Below, in pieces: positions 19,082 to 27,432 of a stretch of DNA of 52,195 nucleotides. The number at the start of each line of letters is the position of its first letter. Positions within the stretch are counted from its first letter, which is position 1. Source of the DNA: Phycisphaerales bacterium UBA1910. GTDB taxonomy: Bacteria > Planctomycetota > Phycisphaerae > Phycisphaerales > UBA1924. Made by a program: the position numbers and the translations under genes. Location of the stretch: positions 1 to 52,195 of the forward strand of contig DDGE01000024.1 in assembly GCA_002337545.1 (NCBI GenBank), given 5' to 3'. A model generated the notes under the pieces. It had not been told where the DNA came from, made no database searches, and saw only the letters and a list, made by a program, of their open reading frames with translations.

Positions 19082-20482
19082 TTACTCGAGGGGGAGGCCC
19101 TTCTTCTGCCACAGGTTGACCAGTCGTTCAACCTCGATGGGCTCCCAGATCCGTTCGTTGCTCAGGCGCACACGGAGGAGTTCACCCTTCCCGTTGTACA
19201 AGCTGACCGTGGGGGGGGTGTTGGGAGAAGTCTTGGTCGTGATTCGGACCATTCCGGGTGACTCTTCGGGGTGTTCGACGAGGTCCCAGCGGAGGGTGAT
19301 CGCGCCCGCGGAGCTGTTGTATGCGTAGGAGGCGTAGTCGCCGGGTTCTGCGTGCTTGGCGAGCAGGGGGCTGATGAGGTAGCTGAGCGCCTGCGAGATG
19401 TATCCATCGCCCTGAATCAGGGGTGAGGTCTTTGTGGGTGCAGACCCGCTTGAATCGGTCAATACGACCAGGTTCTTCTTTGATCTTGCTCCGGTGATGG
19501 TTGAGGTGCTCTGTTCACCGCCCTGGCGGAGGGACATTTTGATGGTCCAGGATTCCTCTTCGCCATCGATCGATGTATAAAAGGTGGCACGCGTGTCGAC
19601 TCGGAGGTCTTCTTCGATGGCCATGGCGTCGATCTGCACGAGATACCCCATGGTTTGATCGTCCTCGGTCCATTTATTGCGTGGTTTTTCGGTCAGGTCA
19701 CCCTTGAAGCCGGCCCATGATCGGGTTCGGCGGTAGCCATATTCGGTCGCGTCCATGTCGTCGCCGGTGACGGCGGGCAGATACAGGCGTTCCCATCGAT
19801 CGTTTGATTTGCGGGTCGTGACCGCCTGGATTTCCTCTGGCGAGCGGAGATCGAGGAAGTCGAGCATCTTGCGTATGGCAGCCGCGCGTTGGACATCCTT
19901 ATCTGTGGGGTTTCCGAGATCCATGGTTGCGACGGTGTTTTCGTACATCACTCGGCATCGATCGAAGTCTCGATAGAGCGTTGTGAGGTCGAAAATGATG
20001 AATCGCTGGGGTTGGGTCTGGAAAATCGTCATGCCTCGGACGGAGTCTGGCTTGCCGTTCGTGCCGGGCATGCGGACATAGAAGCGTTGTCCGGACCAGA
20101 GTTTGATTTTGAGGTTCTTTTCGTGCTCGATGATGGCGCCCGTGGAGGAGTTTCCGAAGCGTGTGAGCTGTTTGATGATGCTTTGTGCGACTTGCTCGAG
20201 GGAGAGGTCTTTATTGGTCGTCCGCTGCTCTTTGATGATCATGACGCCGATTTTGTCGGGGAACCCGACGCCGACGCTCGTGTTGGTGCCGAAGCTTGTT
20301 GTTTCGGAGACAGCGCCTTTGGGGAGCATGATGCTGAGGTCGAGGGCGTCGATTCGAACCGGATCGGGCTCAAAGTCAGTTGTTGTGGGGCTCGCGGGTG
20401 CTGTCTGGGCGAATGACTGGAGGGTCATCAGGGAGATCGTCAGTAGGGCGAAGCATCGGGTGATTCGAGTAGCGTTCCGCAT
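19082..20482 (-). CDS. Secreted protein of unknown function
   Basis: About 466 residues from the ATG at 20482. MRNATRITRCFALLTIS followed by LQSFAQ is a typical signal peptide with a predicted cut after the AQ. I do not recognise a domain. The mature part has mixed charge, few cysteines and alternating strands; it contains DALDLSIMLPKGAV near the start and a C-terminal segment ending LWQKKGLPLE. The earlier in-frame ATG at 20545 adds residues without signal character. It probably forms an operon with the downstream M28 peptidase and diverges from the S10 operon promoter. Confidence 0.75.
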   Translation of the reverse strand: MRNATRITRCFALLTISLMTLQSFAQTAPASPTTTDFEPDPVRIDALDLSIMLPKGAVSETTSFGTNTSVGVGFPDKIGVMIIKEQRTTNKDLSLEQVAQSIIKQLTRFGNSSTGAIIEHEKNLKIKLWSGQRFYVRMPGTNGKPDSVRGMTIFQTQPQRFIIFDLTTLYRDFDRCRVMYENTVATMDLGNPTDKDVQRAAAIRKMLDFLDLRSPEEIQAVTTRKSNDRWERLYLPAVTGDDMDATEYGYRRTRSWAGFKGDLTEKPRNKWTEDDQTMGYLVQIDAMAIEEDLRVDTRATFYTSIDGEEESWTIKMSLRQGGEQSTSTITGARSKKNLVVLTDSSGSAPTKTSPLIQGDGYISQALSYLISPLLAKHAEPGDYASYAYNSSAGAITLRWDLVEHPEESPGMVRITTKTSPNTPPTVSLYNGKGELLRVRLSNERIWEPIEVERLVNLWQKKGLPLE

Positions 20483-20597
20483 GGTTGGGTTCCCGTTTGA
20501 GCGTTTGGGCGGTGGTTCTTGAGAGTCTATCGGGCACATCGGCACGATCCCATCGGTGAGTCTGGGCAGAAAACTTGGTCTTGATAGGGTTTACGGA

Positions 20598-20625
20598 TTG
20601 ACTCGGCGACGGTTCGGACTACGCT
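20598..20625 (+). promoter_or_regulatory. Candidate sigma-70 promoter of the ribosomal protein operon
   Basis: -35 TTGACT (20598-20603), a 16-base spacer and -10 TACGCT (20620-20625). Transcription from here would give a 5' leader of about 140 bases before rpsJ. Confidence 0.55.
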
Positions 20626-20634
20626 TCCCTCCCG

Positions 20635-20752
20635 CCTGATCTCTTCGGGCGGAAGTGTTTGTGCCTTCACACTCAAGGCGAATGTGAATGCGGGCGAGTG
20701 TCCGCATCGAACCTGAGTGGGCTCGAGCGTGATTGGGTCGGGTTTTCCGACC
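20635..20752 (+). promoter_or_regulatory. Structured 5' leader upstream of rpsJ
   Basis: Three successive hairpins are visible: TTCACA/TGTGAA (20666-20688), ATGCGG/CCGCAT (20688-20707, sharing one base with the previous one) and GGTCGG/CCGACC (20736-20752). The last ends about 10 bases before the rpsJ ribosome-binding site. S10-operon leaders are known sites of ribosomal-protein feedback in other bacteria; here the role is inferred. Confidence 0.5.
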
Positions 20753-20771
20753 GGAAACAGGAGTATCGGCC

Positions 20772-21080
20772 ATGTCGATCAACCGTATTCGTATTCGTAT
20801 GGAAGCTTACGACCATATCGCCCTCGACGCATCGGCGCGTGACATCGTTGATCACGCGAAGCGCACCAACGCCAAAGTGAAGGGTCCGATCCCGCTGCCC
20901 ACTCGCATCGAGCGTTACACCGTTCTGCGTGGTCCGTTCGTTGACAAGAAATCTCGTGAGCAGTTCGAGATCCGTACCCATAAGCGGATTATTGATATCC
21001 ACGAACCCAACAACCGCACTGTCGAGGCCCTCAACCGCCTCGTCGTCCCCGCGGGTGTGTTCGTCAAGATCAAGGCATAA
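20772..21080 (+). CDS. rpsJ: 30S ribosomal protein S10
   Basis: A 102-residue small-subunit head protein, also the antitermination factor NusE. It contains the family signature [21 protein letters not shown] in part and [11 protein letters not shown]. The ATG at 20772 has AGGAG nine bases upstream; the earlier in-frame start at 20733 is inside the structured leader. It is the first gene of the cluster. Confidence 0.97.
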   Translation: MSINRIRIRMEAYDHIALDASARDIVDHAKRTNAKVKGPIPLPTRIERYTVLRGPFVDKKSREQFEIRTHKRIIDIHEPNNRTVEALNRLVVPAGVFVKIKA

Positions 21081-21092
21081 CAGTACTTCAAC

Positions 21093-21126
21093 ACAGGTCT
21101 ACCTCGGATGGGGTGGGCCTGTTTTT
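21093..21126 (+). terminator. Terminator or attenuator between rpsJ and rplC
   Basis: ACAGG (21093-21097) pairs with CCTGT (21118-21122), with further pairing inside, followed by TTTTT. It is followed by a second small hairpin, CCCAC-N5-GTGGG, just before the rplC start. The position suggests partial termination that lowers or controls expression downstream of rpsJ. Confidence 0.55.
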
Positions 21127-21209
21127 CGTTGATTTTCACCCTGAAAAGACTTCCTCTGTCCCTGAGACATGAAGCGGTTCCCACCCGAAGTGGGGATGAG
21201 GATACAGAC

Positions 21210-21899
21210 ATGACCGCACCCAGCAAATCAGCACACCTGCTTGGCCAGAAAATCGGGATGACCCGTGTTTATGACGAAAAGGGCGTTTCGTCGCCAGTGA
21301 CCGTCATCAAGATTGACCCGAACACCGTGACGCAGATCCGCACCCCTGAAAAAGACGGGTACAGCGCGGTCCAGGTCGGTGCCGGCGACATCAAGGCACG
21401 CAACTCGACGATGCCCTTGATCGGTCACGATGCGAAGGCCGGTGTGGCTCCTCGCCGCAAGCATGCTGAGTTCCGTGTCGAAGACGGCAACGAGTCCAAC
21501 TGGGAGCTCGGGCAAACCCTTACGGTCAGCGAGTTTGATGAGGTCAAGTTCGTTGATGTGATCGGCATCAGCAAGGGTAAAGGCTTCGCGGGTGGTATGA
21601 AGCGTTGGGGCTTTAAGGGCCAGCTCGCTTCTCACGGTGTCGAGCGGAAGCATCGTTCGCCCGGTTCGATCGGCGGTCACGGCAACAATGCCGGTAAGTC
21701 GGGTCGGATCAAGAAGGGTAAGAAAATGGCAGGTCACCTGGGCAGCAAGCGGATCACGGTCCGTTCTTTGGATGTTGTTGGGGTGGATGCTGACAAGAAT
21801 CTGATTCTGGTAAAGGGTCCGGTTCCTGGGCACAACAACGCTTGGGTCGAAGTTCGTCCCGCAACGCGTCTCTATCGCTCGAAAGCGTCGAGAGCGTAA
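21210..21899 (+). CDS. rplC: 50S ribosomal protein L3
   Basis: A 229-residue protein nucleating 50S assembly near the peptidyl transferase centre. It starts MTAPSKSAHLLGQKIGMTRV at 21210. The central tail MKRWGFKGQLASHGVERKHR and GSIGGHGNNAGKSGRIKKGKK in part contain the conserved Gln methylation region, and MAGHLGSKRITVRSLDVV is the C-terminal domain. Upstream in-frame ATG codons lie in the spacer hairpins and add unrelated residues. Confidence 0.97.
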   Translation: MTAPSKSAHLLGQKIGMTRVYDEKGVSSPVTVIKIDPNTVTQIRTPEKDGYSAVQVGAGDIKARNSTMPLIGHDAKAGVAPRRKHAEFRVEDGNESNWELGQTLTVSEFDEVKFVDVIGISKGKGFAGGMKRWGFKGQLASHGVERKHRSPGSIGGHGNNAGKSGRIKKGKKMAGHLGSKRITVRSLDVVGVDADKNLILVKGPVPGHNNAWVEVRPATRLYRSKASRA

Positions 21900-21963
21900 A
21901 AGCTTTTTGTTTGTGAGTTGATTGAAGGTAACGAGGGGGGAATAATCCCTGCTCACAGGTTCG

Positions 21964-22150
21964 GCAGGTCGATTGATCGAAACCGTCGAGCATAACAAGT
22001 CATTGTCCCCGGCGGTTTGCCGGGATCACAATGCCGAGTCAAACCTGCGTTCCTGAGCGCCGCGAAGCGGTGGTCCCCAAGCGAAAGCAACAGGGCAATA
22101 CTCAGAACCGGGTAAGGCGTAATGGGCCGGACGAGAGTCCGGGTGGTCCG
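21964..22150 (+). ncRNA. Candidate structured RNA (leader) between rplC and rplD
   Basis: The 277-base spacer 21900-22176 has no reading frame of merit but folds strikingly by eye. An outer helix GCAGGT (21964-21969) / ACCTGC (22043-22048) encloses CATTGT/ACAATG (22001-22006 with 22028-22033), continuing into CCCGGC/GCCGGG (22008-22013 with 22019-22024). CTGAG (22053-22057) / CTCAG (22101-22105) encloses two hairpins, CGCCGC-GAA-GCGGTG and a GC-GAAA-GC tetraloop hairpin flanked by CCC/GGG. A last hairpin, CGGAC-GAGA-GTCCG (22128-22141), is extended by GGC/GTC pairing. Because L4 autoregulates the S10 operon elsewhere, a cis-regulatory RNA for rplD and later genes is the best guess. I do not recognise it as a known RNA family. 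Confidence 0.6.
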
Positions 22151-22176
22151 TGAGGCGTGAGGCGAGGTAAAGACCT

Positions 22177-22845
22177 ATGGATGTCCCCGTCTATTCAATG
22201 AGCGGCGAAGCTGCCGGCACTCTGTCTGTCGACGAGATCGCGCTCGGTGAGACTGTCAACGCAGATCTTCTGAAGCAGGCGTTCGTGATGTATCACGCGA
22301 ACCGTCGTCAGGGTTCTGCACGCACGAAAAATCGTACGGCGACAGCCTACACCACGAAGAAGATGTACAAGCAGAAGGGTACCGGGCGTGCGCGTCACGG
22401 TGACAAGGGTGCGAACCTGTTCCGTGGCGGTGGTCACGCGAAGCAGAAGACGCGTACTCGTGAGGACTATCACAAGTCCATGCCCAAGAAGATGCGTCGC
22501 AAGGCGAATCGCAATGCTCTGCTTGCCAAGCTCTTGGATAATGAAGTCCGGGTGATCGATGGTCTGAGCTTTGACTCGCCACGCACCAAGGAGTTCGTGG
22601 GCTTCCTTGATGCACTCAAGGTTGACCGCTCTACCCTCGTGGCGCTTTCGGGTGACGCAGAGAAGAGCAAGAACGCTCGTCTGAGTGCTCGCAATGTCGA
22701 TGGTGTGCAGATCTGCCGTGCGGATCAGCTCAATGCCTTCGAGATGCTTAACAATCGCTACCTGGTGATCGATAAGAGCGAGCTTGAAGCTTGGCTCGCC
22801 GGTCCCAGCTCGCACACGGGTAAGACCGTTGCAGGGGAGGCGTAA
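22177..22845 (+). CDS. rplD: 50S ribosomal protein L4
   Basis: A 222-residue protein with a globular domain and an extended loop lining the exit tunnel. It begins MDVPVYSMSGEAAGTLSVDE. The loop RQGSARTKNRTATAY and KQKGTGRARHGDK is conserved, and YLVIDKSELEAW lies near the end. The C-terminal dozen residues are an unusual polar tail. L4 is a known autoregulator of the S10 operon, which matters because of the structured RNA just upstream. Confidence 0.96.
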   Translation: MDVPVYSMSGEAAGTLSVDEIALGETVNADLLKQAFVMYHANRRQGSARTKNRTATAYTTKKMYKQKGTGRARHGDKGANLFRGGGHAKQKTRTREDYHKSMPKKMRRKANRNALLAKLLDNEVRVIDGLSFDSPRTKEFVGFLDALKVDRSTLVALSGDAEKSKNARLSARNVDGVQICRADQLNAFEMLNNRYLVIDKSELEAWLAGPSSHTGKTVAGEA

Positions 22846-22848
22846 GTC

Positions 22849-23130
22849 ATGCTTGAACCTCACTACATCCTCCGCAAGCCGCTTCTCACTGAGAAGAGCA
22901 CGGCGCAGATGGAATCAGAGAATGTGTACACCTTCGAGGTTGATCGTCGGGCGACGAAGGACGACATCAAGTCGGCCGTCGAGCAGGCGTTCAGCGTGAA
23001 GGTTGAGAAGGTAACCACGCAGGTCCGTAAGGGCGGCTCACGCCGTTTCCGCTACGGGACGGTTGCTGAGAATAGTTGGAAGCGTGCGATCGTGAAGGTC
23101 GCTGAAGGTCAGTCGATCGAGCTCTTCTGA
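22849..23130 (+). CDS. rplW: 50S ribosomal protein L23
   Basis: A 93-residue protein at the exit-tunnel mouth, docking site for trigger factor and SRP. Conserved segments are ILRKPLLTEKS, NVYTFEVDRRATKDDIK and AVEQAFSVKVEKV. It follows rplD by three bases in the standard gene order, so translational coupling is likely. Length is normal for bacterial L23. Confidence 0.95.
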   Translation: MLEPHYILRKPLLTEKSTAQMESENVYTFEVDRRATKDDIKSAVEQAFSVKVEKVTTQVRKGGSRRFRYGTVAENSWKRAIVKVAEGQSIELF

Positions 23131-23159
23131 GCCGGTCCGTATAAGGAAGGACTGCAGAT

Positions 23160-24017
23160 ATGGGCATCCGTGTCTACAAACCAACAAGTGCGGGCCGCCG
23201 GAACGCTTCGGTCAACCTCAATGAGGAAGTGACCAAGAAGTCCCCGGAGAAGAGCCTGCTCTCGCCGCGTCCTCGTAAGGGCGGGCGGAACAGCCAGGGC
23301 AAGATCACCGTTCGCGGTCGTGGCGGTGGTGCCAAGCGTATGTACCGTCAGATCGACTTCAAGCGTCGTGATCGTGACGGGATCGAGGGCAAGGTTGTCG
23401 GGATCGAGTACGATCCGAACCGGACCTGCCACATCGCGTTGATTGAATACAGCGACGGCGTCAAGCGCTACATCCTCGCCCCCAAGGGCCTGACGGACGG
23501 CGACACGGTCGTTTCGTCTGCGGATGAGGCGATCGAGCCTACGGTCGGTTCGATGATGCCGCTGCGTTTCATCCCGGCTGGTATGAATGTTCACTGCGTT
23601 GAGCTTCTCCCCGGTGCGGGTGGCAAGCTCTGCCGGAGTGCTGGTTCGTCGGCTCGCCTGACGAATAAGGAAGGCAAGTACGCGACACTCGTGATGCCAT
23701 CTGGCGAAACGCGTCGCGTGCTGATTGACTGCCGTGCAGTTGTGGGGCAGATTGGTAATACCGATCATCAGAACCGTCGTTTGGGCAAGGCAGGCATCAG
23801 CCGCCACTTGGGTCGTCGTCCGAAGACCCGTGGTGTTGCGATGAGCCACCATGCTCACCCGATGGGTGGTGGTGACGGTCGTAGTAAGGGTGGTCGTGCC
23901 CCTGTGAACAAGGCTGGTACGCCCGCGAAGGGTGGCGGTACGCGTGACCGCAGCAAGCCCTCGCAGGATCTGATCATCCGTCGTCGTAAGAGCAAGCGTT
24001 ACGGTCAGCTGAAGTAA
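23160..24017 (+). CDS. rplB: 50S ribosomal protein L2
   Basis: A 285-residue core protein needed for subunit joining and peptidyl transfer. It begins [19 protein letters not shown]. The conserved [36 protein letters not shown] and [18 protein letters not shown] segments are present, the last with the histidine near the peptidyl transferase centre. The start follows a GGAAGGA site. Length is slightly above the usual 275. Confidence 0.97.
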   Translation: MGIRVYKPTSAGRRNASVNLNEEVTKKSPEKSLLSPRPRKGGRNSQGKITVRGRGGGAKRMYRQIDFKRRDRDGIEGKVVGIEYDPNRTCHIALIEYSDGVKRYILAPKGLTDGDTVVSSADEAIEPTVGSMMPLRFIPAGMNVHCVELLPGAGGKLCRSAGSSARLTNKEGKYATLVMPSGETRRVLIDCRAVVGQIGNTDHQNRRLGKAGISRHLGRRPKTRGVAMSHHAHPMGGGDGRSKGGRAPVNKAGTPAKGGGTRDRSKPSQDLIIRRRKSKRYGQLK

Positions 24018-24036
24018 GGCATCGAGGAGTATTGAT

Positions 24037-24321
24037 ATGGGACGCAGTCTGAAAAAAGGCCCGTATGTCGTCGAGAGCCTTTACAAGAAGGTGATGAAGC
24101 AGTCCGAGTCGGGTGAGAACAAGCCCATCAAGACCTGGGCTCGCGCATGCACGATCGTGCCTGAGTTCGTTGGTTACACCTTCCAGGTGCACAACGGTCG
24201 CGCCTTCCTCGATGTTTTCGTTACAGAAGACATGGTGGGGCACAAGCTCGGTGAGTTTGCGAATACGCGTACTTTCCGTGGTCACACGAACAAGAAGGAA
24301 GGTCTGAAGTCCGGACGCTGA
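24037..24321 (+). CDS. rpsS: 30S ribosomal protein S19
   Basis: A 94-residue small-subunit head protein that contacts S13 and the A-site tRNA. It opens [18 protein letters not shown] and carries [20 protein letters not shown] and [18 protein letters not shown], the family signature. The length and the position between rplB and rplV are standard. A GAGGAG-like site precedes the ATG. Confidence 0.97.
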   Translation: MGRSLKKGPYVVESLYKKVMKQSESGENKPIKTWARACTIVPEFVGYTFQVHNGRAFLDVFVTEDMVGHKLGEFANTRTFRGHTNKKEGLKSGR

Positions 24322-24353
24322 TGCGTTCATGACTCAGAAGGAAGGAAGAAGCC

Positions 24354-24899
24354 GTGCGACTTCGAGCCAAAGAACTGAAAAAGCGTGCTGATGATGCGGG
24401 CGTGAGCGTAGAGCAGCTCGCGGACGCCGTGAGCCGTGATGGCCTGAGCGGCGACGCTGCCGTCAAGGCCGTGAAGAACTGGCTGGGCGGCAAGGGTACT
24501 CCCCGCTGCACCCGGTCTGATATTGAGGCGATGGCGACAGCGGTCGGGTGTCTCTCGCGAGAAATCGCGACATTCACCACGATGGTCCGCAACCATCGCG
24601 GTAGCCCCAAGAAGGCGATCCTTGTCGCGGACATGATCCGTGGCAAGAGCTTCGAGGATGCGAACAACATGCTCGCATTTTCGACCAAGCGTGCGGCGGT
24701 GAACTTCCGCAAGGCATTGATGGCCGCGGCAGCCGACGCTGAGCAGCTCGGCGCTGATCCAAGCAATGTCTTCGTGAGTGAGGTCACTGTTGATCGTGGT
24801 ACGCACATCAAGCGTTTCCGTCCGAAGGATCGCGGGCGTGCTCACCCGATCATCAAGCGCACGAGCCACATTACTCTGTCACTTCAGGAGCGTAACTAA
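24354..24899 (+). CDS. rplV: 50S ribosomal protein L22 with N-terminal HTH-like extension
   Basis: 181 residues, starting with the GTG at 24354. The C-terminal 105 residues are L22: SPKKAILVADMIRGKSFEDA, NMLAFSTKRAAVNFRKALMAA, then SEVTVDRGTHIKRFRPKDRGRAHPIIKR in order. L22 lines the exit tunnel. The first 70 residues are not part of ordinary L22. They follow the pattern of a Cro/CI-type helix-turn-helix: LKKRADDAGVSVEQLADAVS, then AAVKAVKNWLGGKGTPR, then IEAMATAVGCLSREIA. No internal stop or better start splits the two parts, although an unseen internal start near the L22 core cannot be excluded. The stop overlaps the rpsC start by one base (TAATG). Confidence 0.9.
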   Translation: MRLRAKELKKRADDAGVSVEQLADAVSRDGLSGDAAVKAVKNWLGGKGTPRCTRSDIEAMATAVGCLSREIATFTTMVRNHRGSPKKAILVADMIRGKSFEDANNMLAFSTKRAAVNFRKALMAAAADAEQLGADPSNVFVSEVTVDRGTHIKRFRPKDRGRAHPIIKRTSHITLSLQERN

Positions 24900-25600
24900 T
24901 GGGACAGAAGTCACACCCATTCGGATTCCGACTCGGCGTCACTGAAGCGCACCGCAGCCGCTGGTACGCTCCCAAGGCGCTCTACGGCGAGCTCCTTGTC
25001 GAAGACGAGAAGATCCGCAAGTATCTCGATAACCGCCTGAACCGTACGCCCCCGAACGCGTTCGTTTCGGACATTCATATTGAGCGTACGCGTGAAGAGC
25101 TCAAGGTCATCATCCGCACGGCCCGTCCCGGCCTGGTCATCGGCCCCAAGGGTGCCGAGGTTGATCGGATGACCGAAGAGCTTCAGTACATGACCGGTCG
25201 TAAGGTCTCGATCTCGATCATCGAGATTCGTGAGCCGGACATGGACGCGCAGCTCGTCGCGGAGAATGTCGCCGAGCAGCTCAAGAAGCGGATGGGTTTC
25301 CGTCGCGTCGTCAAGATGCGGAGCGAATCCGTGATGCAGGCGGGTGCCAAGGGTGTCAAGATCCAGATCGCGGGTCGCCTCGGTGGTGCAGAAATGTCCC
25401 GCACGATGGATGTCCGTCTCGGGGCACTGCCGCTCTCGACGCTTCAGGCGAATATCAACTACGGTTTCGCTGAGAGCTTGACATCCTACGGGATCATCGG
25501 CGTGAAGGTATGGATCTACAAGGGGCCGTACTCGAGCGAACAGGAAGAAAACCAGTCAAACGCAGCGGGCGCTCAGGCGCGTGCTCGTGGTCGCCGCTAA
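24899..25600 (+). CDS. rpsC: 30S ribosomal protein S3
   Basis: A 233-residue protein of the mRNA entry channel. It begins MGQKSHPFGFRLGVTEAHRS. A KH domain follows (IRTARPGLVIGPKGAEVDRM), then the C-terminal domain with GVKIQIAGRLGGAEMSRT and TLQANINYGFAES. The start overlaps the rplV stop by one base, which implies coupled translation. The short tail is rich in Ala, Arg and Gln. Confidence 0.97.
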   Translation: MGQKSHPFGFRLGVTEAHRSRWYAPKALYGELLVEDEKIRKYLDNRLNRTPPNAFVSDIHIERTREELKVIIRTARPGLVIGPKGAEVDRMTEELQYMTGRKVSISIIEIREPDMDAQLVAENVAEQLKKRMGFRRVVKMRSESVMQAGAKGVKIQIAGRLGGAEMSRTMDVRLGALPLSTLQANINYGFAESLTSYGIIGVKVWIYKGPYSSEQEENQSNAAGAQARARGRR

Positions 25601-25641
25601 GCGGTACTGATTAGTCAGCAGTTACGGAAGGGATTGCACGA

Positions 25642-26067
25642 ATGCCTCCTTATAAGATTCCCAAGCGAGTCAAGCACCGCAAAGAGTTCCGCCGGGTCCG
25701 TGATCGCAAGGCGACCAAGGGCAACTATGTCGCTTTCGGTGAGTTCGGTCTGCAGGCCCTTGAGCCCTGCTGGCTCAAGAGCAACTGCATCGAAGCCGGG
25801 CGTGTGACATGTCAGCACTACCTCAAGCGTGAGGGCAAGCTGTTCATCCGCGTGTTCCCGGATAAGCCCATCTCCAAGAAGCCCCTCGAAACTCGAATGG
25901 GTAAGGGTAAGGCGGATGTGGATTACTGGGCTGCCCGCGTGAAGCCTGGCACGATCCTTTATGAGCTCGCAGGCGTGAGCGAGGCCCGTGCGCGTGGCGC
26001 GTTCTTCCGAGTTGCAATGAAGATGCCCGTCAAGTGCCGCATGGTCGGCCGACGAGTCGAGGCGTAA
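25642..26067 (+). CDS. rplP: 50S ribosomal protein L16
   Basis: A 141-residue protein at the A-site cleft of the 50S subunit. It begins [17 protein letters not shown]; the Lys- and Arg-rich N-terminus is conserved. [32 protein letters not shown] and [19 protein letters not shown] are diagnostic. The N-terminus is a few residues longer than the usual MLxPKR start. A four-base stem CTGA-TTAG-TCAG lies in the spacer before it. Confidence 0.96.
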   Translation: MPPYKIPKRVKHRKEFRRVRDRKATKGNYVAFGEFGLQALEPCWLKSNCIEAGRVTCQHYLKREGKLFIRVFPDKPISKKPLETRMGKGKADVDYWAARVKPGTILYELAGVSEARARGAFFRVAMKMPVKCRMVGRRVEA

Positions 26068-26077
26068 GGAGCGAACG

Positions 26078-26269
26078 ATGACCGGTGCAGAAGTACGCAA
26101 ACTCAGTGACGAAGAAATCACGGTCGAGCTCGCCAACCTTCGTGGCAAGCTGCTCGCTCTGAAGAATAAGGGCGTGAGTGAAAAGATCGAAGACACCTCG
26201 CAGTTTGGGAAGATCCGCAAGGATGTAGCCCGCCTGCTGACAGAGCAGACGGCCCGGGCCGCGAGCTAA
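26078..26269 (+). CDS. rpmC: 50S ribosomal protein L29
   Basis: A 63-residue helical hairpin protein near the tunnel exit. It begins [20 protein letters not shown] and contains [16 protein letters not shown], the second helix. The spacing of ten bases from rplP and the order rplP-rpmC-rpsQ are standard. Composition is Glu-, Leu- and Lys-rich as expected. Confidence 0.93.
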   Translation: MTGAEVRKLSDEEITVELANLRGKLLALKNKGVSEKIEDTSQFGKIRKDVARLLTEQTARAAS

Positions 26270-26289
26270 GGCGCTCACAGGAGAACGCA

Positions 26290-26550
26290 ATGAGCGATAC
26301 AGAACTCAAAGGTGCAAAGGTAGGCGTAGTCGAGAGCGATGCGCGGGACAAGTCCCGTAAGGTCGTGATCCACTACAAGGCAAAGCACCCGAAATACGGC
26401 AAGTTTGTGAGCAAGCGGACAGTGCTGCATGTTCACGATGAGAACAACGAGTCCGCGATGGGCGATGTGGTTGAGATCGTGCAGTGCCGCCCGATCAGTA
26501 AGACCAAGAGCTGGAAGCTCAATCGTATCGTGGAGAAGCGTGCCGACTGA
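26290..26550 (+). CDS. rpsQ: 30S ribosomal protein S17
   Basis: An 86-residue OB-fold protein binding 16S rRNA helices in the body of the 30S subunit. Family segments are [38 protein letters not shown] and [18 protein letters not shown]. The last is the family signature. A GGAGAA site precedes the ATG. Confidence 0.95.
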   Translation: MSDTELKGAKVGVVESDARDKSRKVVIHYKAKHPKYGKFVSKRTVLHVHDENNESAMGDVVEIVQCRPISKTKSWKLNRIVEKRAD

Positions 26551-26605
26551 TTGGGGCAACCCAATCGTTGGGCGAATCGGAAGATCGCACACGCGAGCAA
26601 GCGTG
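26551..26605 (+). promoter_or_regulatory. Two hairpins in the rpsQ-rplN spacer
   Basis: TTGGG-GCAA-CCCAA (26551-26564), a GNRA-type tetraloop hairpin starting directly after the rpsQ stop, and CACGC-N6-GCGTG (26590-26605). Neither is followed by a T run, so they are more likely folding, processing or protein-binding elements than terminators. Confidence 0.5.
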
Positions 26606-26624
26606 AGACAAGGCAGGGCAAGCA

Positions 26625-27011
26625 ATGCTCCAGCAAGAATCAAGATGTGAAGTGGCGGACAACTCTGGCGGTAAGATCGCCTATGTCATCCGCGTCTACG
26701 GCGGTTCAACCCGTCGCGACGGTCAGACCCGTCGTCAGGCGTACCTTGGTGACAAGGTCCTGGTCAGCATCAAGAAGGCGCTCCCGGGTGCTGATGTGAA
26801 GACCGGCGAGATGTACAAGGCCGTCGTTGTTCGTACCGCACGGAATACGCGTCGTAAGGACGGCTCGTATGTGAAGTTCGATTCGTCCGCGGTCGTGCTC
26901 ATTAACGACGACGGCAACCCGAAGGGCACCCGCATCTTCGGCCCGGTCGCTCGTGAGCTCCGTGAGCGCAAGTACATGAAGATCATCTCCCTTGCACCGG
27001 AGGTCGTGTGA
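26625..27011 (+). CDS. rplN: 50S ribosomal protein L14
   Basis: A 128-residue protein at the subunit interface (bridge B8). It begins [17 protein letters not shown]. The signature [20 protein letters not shown] and the end [20 protein letters not shown] followed by SLAPEVV are present. About six residues around [18 protein letters not shown] are extra compared with the usual 122-residue protein. Its TGA overlaps the rplX ATG by one base. Confidence 0.96.
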   Translation: MLQQESRCEVADNSGGKIAYVIRVYGGSTRRDGQTRRQAYLGDKVLVSIKKALPGADVKTGEMYKAVVVRTARNTRRKDGSYVKFDSSAVVLINDDGNPKGTRIFGPVARELRERKYMKIISLAPEVV

Positions 27012-27340
27012 TGCCAAAGCATATTCGAAAAGGCGATCAGGTCATTGTGACCTCGGGCGATAACAAGGGCGCGATCGGTGAGATCACCGAGGTGCTCACG
27101 AAGTCGGACCAGGTCATTGTCAAGGGTGTCAACATGCGGACCAAGCACCTCCGTCGTTCGCAGCTCAACCCGCAGGGTGGGACTGTCACGATCGAGGCGC
27201 CGATCCACATCTCGAATGTTTCCCCCGTCGTTGATGGCAAGCCCTCTCGGGTTCGCTTTGAGACCAAGGATGGCGTGAAATCTCGCGTTGCGGTCCGTGG
27301 TGGGAAATCACTCGGGCAGGTCGGGCGTGCTCGGGGCTGA
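27011..27340 (+). CDS. rplX: 50S ribosomal protein L24
   Basis: A 109-residue assembly-initiating protein. A KOW motif lies at residues 5-35 (HIRKGDQVIVTSGDNKGAIG), then VNMRTKHLRRSQLNPQGG and APIHISNVSPVVDGKPSRV. The ATG at 27011 overlaps the rplN stop (TGATG), which fits coupling; a GTG three bases earlier is also in frame. About 90 bases separate it from rplE. Confidence 0.95.
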   Translation: MPKHIRKGDQVIVTSGDNKGAIGEITEVLTKSDQVIVKGVNMRTKHLRRSQLNPQGGTVTIEAPIHISNVSPVVDGKPSRVRFETKDGVKSRVAVRGGKSLGQVGRARG

Positions 27341-27432
27341 GCTGAGATCCGCGTAGATATACAAGAGTCGACTCATGAGGGCGTCTTCCGGATGGAAACC
27401 GGGGACAATCAGGCCCAGAAGAAGGCAGAGTG

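Noticed and set aside
20591..20782. A 63-codon minus-strand frame in the rpsJ leader
   Set aside because: It overlaps promoter and hairpins, has no ribosome-binding site and no recognisable product.
22080..22150. Resemblance of GAGAGTCCGGG and CAGAACCGGGTAA to conserved RNase P or group I intron pieces
   Set aside because: Only short look-alike words; the order, other conserved cores and total length do not fit either RNA. Kept as an unassigned structured RNA.
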